A DNA stretch of 64,000 bases from contig MU385910.1 in the NCBI GenBank assembly GCA_022497145.1, positions 1 through 64,000 of the forward strand, in the 5' to 3' direction. Numbering within the stretch: position 1 is the first letter of the stretch; every line of letters begins with the position of its first letter. Of the stretch, positions 1-11,845 are shown in pieces. The stretch is from Rostrohypoxylon terebratum (taxonomy: Eukaryota > Ascomycota > Sordariomycetes > Xylariales > Hypoxylaceae). Under the pieces are notes generated by a model. The model was not told the origin of the DNA. It made no database searches and saw only the letters and a program-made list of their open reading frames with translations. The position numbers and the translations under genes were made by a program.

Positions 1-707
1 ACACATCCATTTTTCCGTGGTTTAGCCGTGATTGGTTTGTGGTTTTTCTTGCTTGGTGGGTCTCTTTATGTCTGGTTTTTTTTGGATTTGTAACATATTG
101 TTACCTTAAAACCAAGTACCCCAGGGTACGTATCCGCTCTACGAAGTCAGTTAAACAGAAGTAGTAGACGGGTTCGTAACAAATTAAATAATAATATTTA
201 TTATATTAAAATTAAAAAATAAAAAATAAAAAATTTATAATTATAATATAAACGAAAATATAACTTTATAAAATTAATTAATTTTAAATTAACTTTAATT
301 AAATATAATATATATATATATATATATTATTTTTAAAATATTATTATTATTTTTTAAAATTTATATTATGCGTAATTATATATTATTTTTAATATATATA
401 TAAAATATTATAATGATATATTTTATATGAAATTTCAAATAATAAACTTAAAAATTTATAATTATTTAAAAAATAAAAAAATTAATGTTTATACGTCACT
501 TAAAAAAGCGGGCTTTCTTTTATTTACATTTAATCTTAAGCCCGTATTCCCTCGCGTTACCACAGCCGCGAGTTGCCTAATCCGGTAATTTTTCGTGACA
601 CCCATCTCATAGAAAAAAAAAAGAACAGCACAAAACCCCTAAGTAAACTTAGGGCAAACAAAAGGGAAAAAAGACAACACAAAGCCCCTAAATAAACTTA
701 GGGCATT
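1..707. other. Intergenic, AT-rich left edge
   Basis: No gene seen. Positions 1-180 and 500-707 have ordinary composition; the middle is extremely AT-rich (separate entry). Near-duplicate short segments containing 'cccctaagtaaacttagggc' and 'cccctaaataaacttagggc' lie at about 636-655 and 686-705, just before the XAP5 start codon. Confidence 0.7.
181..495. repeat. AT-rich, RIP-like block
   Basis: About 315 bases made almost only of A and T, with TA runs and no open reading frame. The flanks return abruptly to mixed composition. In Pezizomycotina such blocks are usually remnants of repeats mutated by RIP (C to T in duplicated DNA); that origin is inferred, because no transposon protein can be read here. 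Confidence 0.6.
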
Positions 708-1878
708 ATGTCTTCTTCCGAATCTCGTTTCACATCTCAAAACAAAACTACTCAAGAGAGGCTTTCCACAAACACAGTTGGTCTCGTTGCTCTATCGGAC
801 TTTCGCAAGCGGCGCGCCGAAGTCCTTGAACAACAAGAGCGAGAAGCCCGAGAAGCTCTCATATCTGACACTCCTTTCGAATCCCCCGATCGTTCGTGTT
901 CCGGCACCCCCAACAACGCTAACGATTCATCAGTTGATCGCAATCGCAAGAAGAAAAAAAAGGGAAATGAGCATGGAAGGAAGATCGTGAAATCTGGGGG
1001 CCTTAAACTGTCGTTTGGTGACGATGAAGATCCCGTTGCTGGAGATATCAACGGAGGAGATGGGCTCCATGCGAAAAGCAATGCAGGAGACCAGAAGATC
1101 AAATTCAAGGCCAATTCCTCTGTATCGGTTGTCCCGCGATCTTTGTCCAAAGCTGCTCTCCGCCGTGAAGCGACCGAGAGAGAAGCTTTGCGACGCGAGT
1201 TCTTATTGCGACAAGAGGTAGTGAAGACGTCAGAGATAGCGATACCTTTTGTGTTTTATGATGGAACAGACATCCCAGGAGGTGCCGTCCGTGTCAAAAA
1301 GGGAGATTTTGTGTGGGTGTTTCTTGATAAAAGCAGAAAGGTTGGCGCTGAACTTGGAGTCGGCGAAAAGACAAATGCTAGGAGGGAATGGGCCCGGGTT
1401 GGGGTGGATGATTTGATGATGGTCCGTGGGAACATCATTATTCCTCACGTATGTTCCTTCCCCTTATGTGGTTAACCTATGCATAGATTGCGCTACTTAC
1501 TCATCAGACTGCTAACTTGACTATGTACAGCACTACGACTTTATGTTCTTCATCATGAACAAAGCTGTCGGCCCAACTGGAACACTCCTTTTTGACTACC
1601 ATTCTGATGTTTCCAACCCACAACTGCCTGATCACGCCACGAGCAAGACAACCGAGAACCAGCATCTCATCTCCAATCCCGTTCGTCCAGAGCCCAAGCT
1701 AAACGACGTGGAGGGTGCTTCTGACGACCCGGCCTTCACCAAGGTGGTGGACCGAAGATGGTATGAGAGAAATAAGCACATCTATCCTGCAAGCATCTGG
1801 CAAGAGTTTGATCCGGAGAAGGATTATAGAAAGGAAGTAAGGCGCGATCTTGGCGGCAATACCTTCTTTTACTCTTGA
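708..1878 (+). CDS. XAP5/FAM50 family nuclear protein
   Basis: Two exons, 708-1448 and 1531-1878, give 362 aa. The intron (GTATGT donor, GCTAAC branch point, TACAG acceptor) joins in phase 0 and restores the family signature around 'IPHHYDFMFFIMNKAVGP'. The N-terminal third is charged with Arg/Glu-rich helices and a lysine run (about residues 83-88), likely a nuclear localisation signal. The C-terminal half from about residue 180 is the conserved XAP5 domain, starting 'PFVFYDGTDIPGG'. Family members (FAM50A, Arabidopsis XCT) are nuclear and linked to spliceosome function and gene expression. Start codon is the first in-frame ATG. An antisense ORF at 752-1150 is a shadow. Confidence 0.92.
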
Positions 1879-2056
1879 GCGTCTTAGTCTGTTTTGGGGT
1901 CAGCCTATCACTAGCCGCCATCTTTCCCCAAACGAGAATGCATCGCAATCGAGTTATATCGCCGTGTTCCCTTGGTAAATTCTGTTGGATTTCGGGGTCG
2001 GAGGTGCTTCAGGTGTCGCCATGGGCTACTGCAAACCACTCATATGTCATACACCA

Positions 2057-2506
2057 TCAACTAACATATAGGTGGTGTGCCGCCCACCCGATGAGCCCAA
2101 TCACCCACCATCCTGGCCAAAACAGCAATAGGCACACGGCATTGCCTCCTGATCCGAGGAACAACGTGAAGAATTCAAATGCGACCTTCTTCCCCAAGGA
2201 CTGCACAATCCTGGTTCTCCACAATGCCTTTGACACGGTGCTCGCACAGTGCTGACAACAGCTTGAAGCTATGTACGCTTGGCTTGCCATAATATAGCAA
2301 ACGCCCAGTATCGCAGATACTATCCAATGAGCTCGGCCATAGAGGGATAGGAAGGTCGTGTCGAGAATTCGTTGACACTGAAGAATGGTTACAAACGTGG
2401 GTGCGAATACTGTGGCAACGCCGAAACTCTGCTGGGCCACAGCTCTGGGCTCCTTCGTCGGCGCGGCGATGATTGCTACCTTGGAGAGTCCCATTATGTC
2501 GGCCAT
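2057..2506 (-). CDS. Hypothetical small membrane protein
   Basis: Open frame of 149 aa from an ATG. Not a family I recognise. It has hydrophobic stretches at about residues 61-82 and 110-145, the last containing 'LLLFWPGWWVIGLIGW', and a Cys pair near residues 83-87, so two or three membrane segments are likely. A possible acceptor (TTTTTAG) lies directly before the ATG, so an upstream exon could exist, but no phase-consistent join was found. Its 3' end is 178 bp from the end of the XAP5 gene (convergent). Confidence 0.45.
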   Translation of the reverse strand: MADIMGLSKVAIIAAPTKEPRAVAQQSFGVATVFAPTFVTILQCQRILDTTFLSLYGRAHWIVSAILGVCYIMASQAYIASSCCQHCASTVSKALWRTRIVQSLGKKVAFEFFTLFLGSGGNAVCLLLFWPGWWVIGLIGWAAHHLYVS

Positions 2507-3762
2507 CTAAAAATTGAAGTAGTTTGGCTGTTAATACTACAACCAAGAAACCTGGGATTAAACCAATTTGAGGGAGTCTTCCTCCTAAATACGTTGTCGT
2601 TGTCTCGCGCAATGCATGTTTCATGGAGTTTGAGAAACAATACGCTTCGGCCAACCAACGACTATAAAACCCCCCATTTCTTATACAGCTTTGAGGGGAC
2701 ACTCTTCACTTGGACACCCCCGAAGAGAGCCATCCATGGACATGTAGCATAGCATCGGCCTCACGCAGCCAGCTTTGCAGTAGACTAACCATCCCAGGAA
2801 ATCCTGACATAAATAGTAGTATAGAGATGATTGTGTTCTACACTTTTATGCTAGCCATGCGAGCAATCATGTGCCCACGTGGACCTCCTCATTGGCCGTA
2901 GGCTGTAAGCACAAGGAGGGGATGAAGGATATCTGGAGCAGGTGACGACCGGATATAGGTTAGATCATGGACCTTGCGCATACTTGAGGTTTGATAATAT
3001 TAGGGAGTATCTTATTTAGGGTATGGTAATGGCTCGCGTTTGTAGATGAAATCTATCTTGCATTTCCTCGTCGCTACAGCCACTCATTATTCACGGGGTA
3101 TATCAATAGGCGAGCTTGGGATTCTAGACCCGCAGATCCTTAGATCGATTGTTACTTTCCTGGAACGTGCTGCTACATGATCGCTGATTGGTTCTCCATT
3201 TATATAAGCCATAGTGTATTACATATCAACGTTGGTTCTTTGCGACTCATCTACAAGTCATCAAAGTTGACAATATCCCAACCTTTCTCGAACTCCGAAC
3301 CAGTCAATGGTCTATTGTATATTCATCCCACCTCGTCCCACCTTCCGGCCTTAACAGGGCAGGGATACATGCCTGACATGTCTGTGTCACTTCCATCCAT
3401 AAATGTTATTATCTATTATGCCTGTGATGAATTAGACCAATAGTATCGCGGCCAGATGGAATTTCAATGTACCGGCGTAATCGGGATTACAATATCAAGA
3501 TCTTGTAAATATGAAGTGAGACAATATAAGACGAGAAATCACTCCACACCACAACATAAGCTTCTACGGTGCGAACAGAAATGACTCCAGGTGATAAGGG
3601 TATATTGAGATGATTGCCACATGTTTTTCCGATTATACGAGACCGTCCTCTGTGCTTCTCTCTCTCTCTCCCTATTTTCCCACCCTCGTGTTCATTCATC
3701 AAGAGAGGTGACCCGACTAGCATAGATAGGAACAAAGTGAAGAAAGGTAACTTTAGGCAGGC
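2507..3762. other. Intergenic, no gene supported
   Basis: About 1.25 kb between the small membrane protein and FIP1. Only short unrelated ORFs are present (for example 3177-3443). It includes the presumed promoter of the minus-strand gene and the 3' side of FIP1. A CT-run lies near 3656-3680. Confidence 0.5.
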
Positions 3763-5177
3763 TTACCAATTCCGACGCCCGCCGCGACCACGGCCGCTGA
3801 ACCCCCCAGCCCCTCCCCCTCCTCCCCCTCCACCGCCACCACCTCGTCCAATGTTCTGCTCGTAGCCGAAGTTCTGTCCCTGGCCACTGCTAAATCCCTG
3901 GCCGACTCCGCCGAAATTCTGATTCTGATTACCCTGACCGGTGGAAGCGTTGCCTCCGGGGTTCTGCATTCCAGAGAACATGGCGGACATGGCAGAAGGG
4001 TCCATCTGGCTCGGATCGAGGCCAGACGCCATCATTTGCTGCATCATTTGTTGCATCTCGGGGGAGATGCCGTCCATCCCGGGCATGCTTGTCATAGAAC
4101 TTGAAGCACCTGTTCCGCCCATTCCTGGCACTGCAACAACAGGAGTCAGCAATCGCTTGTTTAGTCTAGGGGGTTGATAGGTTCATTTGATGCATATCCT
4201 AGGAGTGACTACTCCCAAGAGAGCAAAAATTGCCCAAGAAAAGAAGGAAAGGGATCGTATATGCTACATACTACCGCCCATCATCATCATTTGGATGTCC
4301 TCGAACATCTTCTTATTATTTTGAGCGATGGCATCTGAGCTGTACTCGCTTCGAACGTTGTCTTGCTTCGCGGCGTATAGAGACCAGGTAAACTCGTCGA
4401 AGCCATAGTTGAAGTAGTCGCTAAGGTCAGTGCCTGGTTTCCGCCAAGGTTTGTCGTTTTCCGCTAGGTCTTGGAAAGTAATGTCAATAAAGCAAGCAAA
4501 CAGGAAAGTTGGATGGATTTTCGACAAACCTTCATCGATGATAACTTGGGTGATGGGTTTCCCCACAGGTTTATAGACAGGAATTGCATTGACGTCTACC
4601 TTGGAGGCAGATACCGCGGGTAGGTCAGGACCCGAAGAAGGTCGCGTTGACATATCATCCTTCTTGAGAGCAGCAGGCTTGGTGGTGGTATCGCTCGACG
4701 CCGACCGTTGCGGTATATTTCGTATGTCGCTGTATCGCGATTGGCTAGGGAATGCGTGAGAAAATGCTAGTAGACGAGAGCTAGGATGGGAAGTGGGCTG
4801 GGCTACCTACGTTGGCGGAGGAGCATTTACACCATCCTTTCGTTCTGTGATGATATCTATATCCTTCATACCCAAAGAGGGGAATTATTAGCAAGCTATT
4901 GAACATATAACCATACCCATATTAGACGTACTGAATCATCTTCGTCCATGTCGGCACCTTCGTCCTCTTCCTCCCCTTCTTCCAAATCTTCTTCAATTTG
5001 CTGATCTGGTTGGTCTTGAGCTTCGGTTTGTGGCTGTTGCTGCTGCTGCTGTGACTGCGACAAGGACTGCGACTGAATTGGTAGAGTCGTGATGTTTGTT
5101 GTGGTAGGGTCCGGATGATCGTTGTGAGCAGTTGGCTCATCAGGAGCGTAAAAATCGTCGTCATCGTCGATATCCAT
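3763..5177 (-). CDS. fip1: Pre-mRNA 3'-end processing factor FIP1
   Basis: Four exons (5177-4932, 4863-4811, 4744-4275, 4130-3763), all phase-consistent, give 378 aa. FIP1 is a subunit of the cleavage and polyadenylation factor and tethers poly(A) polymerase to the RNA-cleavage machinery in the nucleus. The acidic N-terminus (residues 1-85, with Asp/Glu and Gln runs) leads to '[11 protein letters not shown]'; the FIP1 motif lies at about residues 180-225 and includes '[18 protein letters not shown]'. The C-terminus is Met-rich, then Gly/Arg-rich (RGG-like), ending GRRNW. A GTAAGC next to the stop codon could act as a donor for a further exon, so the last few residues are less sure. Divergent from NUP49 across 535 bp. 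Confidence 0.93.
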
Positions 5178-5712
5178 TGTAATCTTTGTCTAGATTTAAA
5201 ATCCACCTGCGCTCGGGTTTTGATTGTATCAGTTTTCAGTTTGTGTTGAAAGCGACTGCGATTTTTTAATTTTCCCTCTTCGCAACGATGGTTTATTGTT
5301 TGGTCTTTAGTTTTTAGTGTTGGATGTTATGTTTTAACCTTGAGTACCAAGTATGTATGTACTATTTATTATGTAGGTCGTTCAAATGTGCACCAATGCA
5401 CCTACCTTGCTTGTAGTAGTATATACACTGGGTCCCATTGCAGCGAGGAGCCGCGAGGAGCTATGACCAGGCCATGCGCAGGGGTTTATCTCAGCATAGC
5501 ATTGCAGGCGCGCTAAGGCCACATTATGTAAAACTTAACGCGACTTAACCTAATTAAATGTTGCACACATGTGCATGACAACCTCTTTCTATTTACTTGC
5601 CTAGTACTGCTGTACATATTTTCACAAATTCAGGTATTCAAGTAGTACCTACTAGGTAGTAAGTAAGTAAACTTTGAGCATTCCAGAAAACCCATTAGTG
5701 GGTACTGCAGTT
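5178..5712. promoter_or_regulatory. Divergent promoter region FIP1/NUP49
   Basis: 535 bp separate the two start codons, so both promoters must lie here. Contains TAGGTA-type short motifs near 5338-5350 and 5645-5668. No specific factor site is claimed. Confidence 0.5.
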
Positions 5713-7518
5713 ATGGCCCTATCGAGATCAGCAAGTGGCCCCGGCGGTCTTTCCATCAATACGTCGTCGGCGAATCTGTTGTAAGTGATGAGCAGTTTCT
5801 TCTTCTTTTTTTTTTCCCTTGGTCCAAGTTTCCTCCTCTGTATTCTTTTCCTACCACTTTCGCTATTAATACTACTTCTTTGTCTTTTGCACCCTGCCAT
5901 CCTCCTACCTTCCCTACTTCTAAACATCCCACTCATAAGCAACCATATTAATTTACATACATCATGTTCTCGAACTCGCTAACAACAAATACCCAACAAA
6001 GTGGATCTGGTAACAGTCAACCTCCCGCACCTGGGGGTCTGTTTGGTTCTGCATCTAATTCTCAGCCTACGACCGGCTCGAGTCTCTTCGGAAATGCATC
6101 TACGACCCCTAAGCCATCTGGCTTATTTGGAAACACCCCGTCTACCTCGTCCACGGCGGCCGCTTCCCAGCCACAACAGTCTGGTGGTCTGTTTGGGTCG
6201 TCCGCCACAACATCGCAACCGCAAACCCAACCGCAACCGCAACAATCGACCTCTGGTTTATTCGGAGGAGCTACCTCTACTACCTCTACTACGCAACCGT
6301 TGCAATCAGGGGGCCTCTTCGGAAATACGCAGCCCGCACAAGCACCACCCCAAGCGCAAACACAAACACAAACACAGGCTCAGCCTCAGCCTCAGCCTCA
6401 GACCCAGACCCAGAATACAGGCGGGTTATTCGGCGGTGGCATGGCTGGTCAGGCCACTTCAGTCGGTATCGGAGCGTCGGGAGGCTTGTTTGGTAACTCC
6501 CTCAAGCCTTCGCAACCGACCGCTGCTAGCTCCAGCACCACTCTATTCAATCAGACAACTCAGCCGAAGCCAGGTTTGTAAGTTACACGGGCTGTTTCCT
6601 CTTCTCTCCCAAGGTCATTTGCGCTAACGTGGCTCTTGATCTCTTGATAGCGGTAGCTTCCTCAACCAACCCACCCAACCTCAGTCAGCCACGATAGGAC
6701 AATCTCAACCACAGCAGTCTGGTTTAAGCTTGGGCGCCTCACTCGGCCTCGGTCTGACAATGGGCCAATCAACACAGCAAAGCGTGCCCGGTGTACGTAT
6801 CGATGTCAGCAATCTAAAAGGTACTACGCGGTTCAACGATCTCCAGGAGGACTTGCAGAAGAACATCGAGCGTGTCGATTCATTCATCCAACAGCAGATG
6901 CGAAACAAGGAGCAGGTGGATTCTTTCATGCCAGGCCATAAGGAAATGCTCGAGAGCATTCCCAATGACGTCAACTTTGTTGCTAAAAAGTATGAAAATG
7001 CCCATAGTGCATTGGCATCGGCAGCCCAGTCTATCGAAGCAGCCCGTGGCTTGGTTGGACAGGATGTTGACCATGCACGACTCAGCTTCAGGGCTATTGA
7101 TAATTTGAAACTACCCGAACAGTATCACACGGCTGGAATATGGTCTCCTAGGCAGCAACCCGCGGGTACGGCCAACACGGAAGCTGATGGACAGGATCTT
7201 GTCACCTTCTTCTCGAGGGCAGCAGATGACATGGAGGATCAAGTAAGGAGATACGAGAGGAATATGACCGAGATCGAAATGCACATGCACGGTGTTTCCG
7301 ATAGTCTGGTTGAACAGCTGCAGAAGATGATGGCAAACAAGAATGGCGCATCATCTAGTCCCAATGAGAAAGCCCAGGAACTCAGTGCCGTGCTTAGGGA
7401 GCTGCAACAGGGCATCCTCAAGGTAGCTAGCGACGTTGCGGGCACAAGAGAAGGCATGACCCAACTCCAGTTAGGCAACTTCATCAGTAATAGCCGCGAT
7501 CGGAACGGCGTATATTAG
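5713..7518 (+). CDS. nup49: Nucleoporin NUP49 (GLFG, NUP58-type)
   Basis: Three exons (5713-5780, 6002-6577, 6651-7518) give 503 aa. The FG-rich part (residues about 22-250) has seven GLFG motifs separated by Gln/Pro/Ser/Thr-rich spacers, ideal for the permeability barrier of the nuclear pore. The C-terminal half (from 'GVRIDVSNLKGTTRF') is helical, as expected for the coiled-coil segment that joins the NSP1-NUP57-NUP49 channel complex. The start is placed at 5713 rather than at the ATG at 5964, which lies inside intron 1: the small first exon ends 'SSANL', the donor is GTAAGT, and a GCTAAC branch point sits about 20 nt before the acceptor at 6001. The join then reads NLFGSG in frame. Confidence 0.88.
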
Positions 7519-7877
7519 CGGGGGTTAAAGGGCACATTGAACATTCCCCATGAGGCTCGGTGCGTGGTAGTTTTTAGATACCCAAATAAGAAATAGGACC
7601 CTGGGTCTGATGTCCGAATCCGAACCATACTAGAACCTGCAGGGATTTCTTTTATAAAAAGAAAAACGCTTGACAAATGGTATGATATCCTTCTTGGGGG
7701 AGGGAGGTAGGCTGTTAGGATAATATATTGATTGCAATGTCGTCAATGGTTATTTGCTCATGACACCTGGGAGTATAAGTCAACGCTAACGGGGTAAGGA
7801 CTATAAGATGTATATAACATTGTGACCCTTGTGATAGCAGGTACAACTTCGACAAGTACGGAGTTAGACAGTTTTTA
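7519..7877. other. Convergent intergenic region
   Basis: 359 bp between the stop codons of NUP49 and the hypothetical membrane protein. It must hold both 3' UTRs; nothing else recognised. Confidence 0.6.
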
Positions 7878-8674
7878 TCACCATAGAAGTACTCTCCAAC
7901 GCCAACCTCTGAGAATTTTTAGGTCGTCCTCACCGAGACTTTGGTCACCCCTCTCGACCTTCGCCATGAGCCGTTTCAGTCGTTTTGACATCGTCCTAGC
8001 AACCCGCAGCGATACCTCACTTTCAAAAACGTACAGGATAGCTAGTACGAAGAAAGCCACGGATGCTAGCTTACTTTTCCCGCGCACAGATTCCAGAATA
8101 CGCCCAATGAGCGACTTGCTTCTCTTGAAGGCGTACTCCGTGTCATTAGACTCGTTGTCCTTTGACGAACGACGGAATATCCTACGAACAGCCGGAATGA
8201 AAGACGCGCTTGGGGGGTTGTTAGTACTTGTTCTGAGTGTACCTAATTTGGTTTGCGCGTTGCTATAGCTATGATAAGAATGAGGGCGGGGAAGAAGAGA
8301 AGGACTCACGCGAGACCACCTAGGATCCATCGACGCCATCTATGAGACTCGGTCGTCTTGACTAAGTCCGACACCTCGCTGCGCAACGCCTGCAAGTCAC
8401 TCATGACGATACCTTGCTGCTCGAGAAGACGGTGTCCACTAGCCGGGTCGTCATACCTCTGTCTCTTTTGTAAGGTGAGATACTGGCTCAGGGAAAATTC
8501 GCAGGCAGTTTTGATCGATCGGATGTCTGTTCCCGCAAACGGGGTAGACACTGGATGTTCTAACCTAGCATCGGGGGGCTTTGAAACCGAAACCGGAGCC
8601 GGGACAGCTGTTGAGGCCGAGTAAGACGGCGTTTGTGCTGGCTGATACTCCATTGATCTAGGACGAACGAGCAA
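7878..8674 (-). CDS. Hypothetical membrane-anchored protein
   Basis: Two exons (8674-8310 and 8208-7878) give 231 aa; donor GTGAGT, branch ACTAAC and acceptor CCAAG join in frame. Residues 1-60 are Pro/Ser/Ala-rich and probably disordered. Residues about 60-112 look helical ('LSQYLTLQKRQRYDD'). A hydrophobic segment at about 112-130 and a clearer one at about 169-184 ('LASVAFFVLAILYVF') suggest one or two membrane spans. The rest is strongly basic. I do not recognise a family. An internal ATG eight codons in could be the true start. Confidence 0.6.
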
Positions 8675-10609
8675 AGAGTGAAGCTAGTCACGTTAGTGGT
8701 GACATCACCAGCGGTAATGTATTCACCTATTACTTTCTAATAAGTCCGGTATCGATACGATACCGAGGCCGAGTACGGCTATGTCCTCACTTCTCCGTTG
8801 ACTCGAGTCTGTCACTTGATCTTCTCTCGATCTTCCCTCTCCTTTGTGAATTACGGCGGTTGCACGATATTATAACGTATACGGTGAAGATAATAGAAGA
8901 TCTGACGGTGGCTGGGGTCGCGGGGTAATCATGATTGTTAGAGACATGCAGGGCTCGGCAAACTTGCCAGAACCGGGAACTAGAGAAAGGAACGTTAGAG
9001 CGTCGCATCCTCCAATCTGCATCTTCCCATGCGCCACTGCAGGAAGCAAGGTGACGAAGACGCAGGTACCACAAGTTCCCAGAATCCCTAATCTACTACT
9101 ACTTTCTCTTCTCCGGCTCCATACTGGTATAACCAGGTATCATGAAACCGATTTTATATCCTCCTTATTAGGTTGAAGTGAAGATAACTTCGCCACTGTT
9201 GGATAATTCAAGGCCAAGCACTAGATACCAACACTTAGAAATGCCGATTCAAACTGCTAACATAAATCTTTAGCAAATGGCTCTCTCATCCACAACAAAG
9301 TGATTGATTATTGGTTTATATAGTTTTGGGATTTACGTAGTGGCTCGAGGAAAGAGATATCCGATGCTATGAGAAAGTCGAGTGAAAGTAACGAAATGAA
9401 AGACAACATCAGAAAATAGACGAATATATGACCTGCTGTTATATTATATCCATGGTTTATTTTACAGCACGAGCGAGTGAGTACGGCGAGGGTGAGGTAT
9501 TCACTGGAATATAATACGTGACTGTCAGCAGACGCCGTCCACGATCTCTGCCGGATCAACTGTATCATCATCCCGTAGTCAGCCCACGTCGGCATACAGA
9601 GAGAAATGTCCCAAGGTTCTCCAAGGTTCTCCAAGGTTGTTACTAGGATGGGCGGAAATGGGCGAAGATGAGCGGGCATTGTACCTACTACCTAACTAGC
9701 AGTTATCTGTTAGTATCTGTACTATATGTACGGGTACAGTAGATTAGCCCGGAGTCTTCGGCGTGATCAGCGTGGTCTTCCGCGCATGTGGAGGTATGTA
9801 CACTGCATACCTAGTACACTTCTTATCCGCCCCCTTTACCACTATAACCCGATACCGATATCGTGCGAGTGGCAGCCGGCATAGGGGTTCGTCCCGGGGC
9901 CGGTGAATCGAAGTACCTTAATCCAAATTGAAATTGTCCATAGTGTATTTGTCAATGCCTACTAGGCGAGTGGGTTGCTGGGTGGTCAATTTTCTGAATT
10001 CGGACCGTGGATCGGCGAGAAGTCACCTCGTAAATTTTACTACATACGTAGTATGTAGGTCTTGTGGTTGTAGCGCCGGCCCGCAGGTACCTGCCTCGGT
10101 ACGTACCGTGTACGTGTAAATCGTTTTATTTTGGTGTACGTGTGGTGGCTGGGGCGCGGTTAGACGGGCAGGAACGGGTCGGACGGCCCAAGTTGAGTTG
10201 GGATGGATGCATTACCTCGTACCTAATATGAGAATTTCATAGCATAAAGGGACCGGAACGCCCATTCTAATCGACTACTGCCGAAAAACAGCCCTGATTC
10301 TAGTGTGGCGCGGTGCCGATGTACATAGCCTATCGAGCCTATCGAGCCTATCGTACCTCCTTGCACAATACACAAATCGATGTGATGGGACATCGATACA
10401 TCCGCATATAGACTTCCGGGTCATCCGGCGGAGAGTCAAACGCATTATGTGTATTCATGATAAATATTTTTTTTTAAAAAAAAAACCAAAAAAAACAAAA
10501 AAAAAAAACAAAAAAAACCACAGCACGGTTTCCTGGTATCATATCAGGACGTCTTGAGCGAGTAGCAAGTATACTTACCTAATAAATACTCAATCCAAGA
10601 AATGATTTG

Positions 10610-10660
10610 GAGAATGAGAATGAGAATGAGAATGAGAATGGGAATGAGGAATGAGGAATG
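10610..10660. repeat. GAGAAT-type tandem repeat
   Basis: About six imperfect copies of a 6-mer (GAGAAT/GAGGAAT). Confidence 0.8.
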
Positions 10661-11214
10661 GGGGCATATGGCTTATGGCATGCCGATATTACGGGATGAC
10701 GGGTTTGTGAGCTTTCGGGCGCCGTACAGTGCTGATCCAGCTCTATCCAATAACTACTCACTGTATTCTCGCCACTAGCCACGGAGTTCGCCATCCTACA
10801 CAGTACATCTCACATCTCACGCAGGGAGAGAGGAAAACGAGTAAAATGAACATACCTAGCTAGGTCTTATGTAGGTCTTCCTTTTCCACTAACGATCCTT
10901 AGACGCACGTATCGTCTATTTTTAGTACATGGCAACAAAAGAAAAAAAAGACGATTGAACATTACCTTTCTATCATGTATGTAGATAGAATTGAATCAAA
11001 TAGACGTACTATTCAACTTTGCAATGGTCTGGTCCTTACGGTTAGAAAGAGAATAAAGGCTTGTGCAACGAGTCCCTGTCAACCGCAAGCAATAAATTAT
11101 CGGCGGCTCCACAGTCATCCGGGAAAGCGAATGATGATGGTTAGCTCCTACAGTGCCTAGGAGATGATCAACCGATACCTATCGAGTACATTTCATGTTC
11201 ATCATAGTGTACAC

Positions 11215-11292
11215 TGTACATTAGGACCTGGTAGTAGGTACCTATGTATTGTACGTAGTATGTACCTACCTAGACCCAGGGGGGGGGGGGGA
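11215..11292. repeat. TAGGTACC motif cluster plus G-run
   Basis: Several overlapping copies of GTAGGTACCTA-like palindromic words followed by a run of about 13 G. One of many such clusters in this window. Confidence 0.7.
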
Positions 11293-11759
11293 GGACCCGA
11301 GGGGGCTGGGCGCGCGGACTTATTAGACGGATGATGGACAGACCTCCCCAGAGTCCCAGACCTCCAGGGCTTTTTATTAGTATATTATTATTGACATCCT
11401 TCCGGAAGTTTGCGACGCCTACTGTCCGTCTACCGTCTACCATGCGCCCACGACAGTACTATATAATAGTAATACGGTATACCTACATATAGTATTGTAC
11501 GTACGTATGTAGCCCCTTACTACTGGGTAGCAGGTACCTACTAGGTATTCGCATATACTCCAGTCTCCAGGTGACATTTGACAACCCGGTGATTGCTGGT
11601 CCGATCGAATTCCAAGTTCCATGGGTCTTTCGTCATTAAAATCTTGTCAATTCCCAATCACTGAACTTTATTCTCGGTCGGGAGAGAATTGATTGATTTA
11701 ATTAGGCGAAGATAGGTCTCGGCGACGCCTCACCCCCACTTCACTACATTGTTGCTACC

Positions 11760-11845
11760 CTACAGAGTACATAGTATAAAGTACATAGTGGGTACTAGGT
11801 ATTACTTACCTACCACATACTTACATACCTAGTAGTACCTACTAG
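11760..11845. repeat. TAGGTA/ACCTA motif cluster
   Basis: Dense short words of the form TAGTA, TAGGTA, ACCTACT and CTAGTAG in both orientations, typical of the intergenic motif found throughout the window. Confidence 0.65.

Noticed and set aside
752..1150. 132-codon antisense ORF in XAP5
   Set aside because: Shadow of a well-supported gene on the other strand.
8787..9074. 95-codon minus-strand ORF upstream of the hypothetical membrane protein
   Set aside because: No domain and no evidence of continuity with neighbouring exons.
9308..9679. 123-codon minus-strand ORF
   Set aside because: No motif, no conserved-looking composition, no splice partners; treated as chance.
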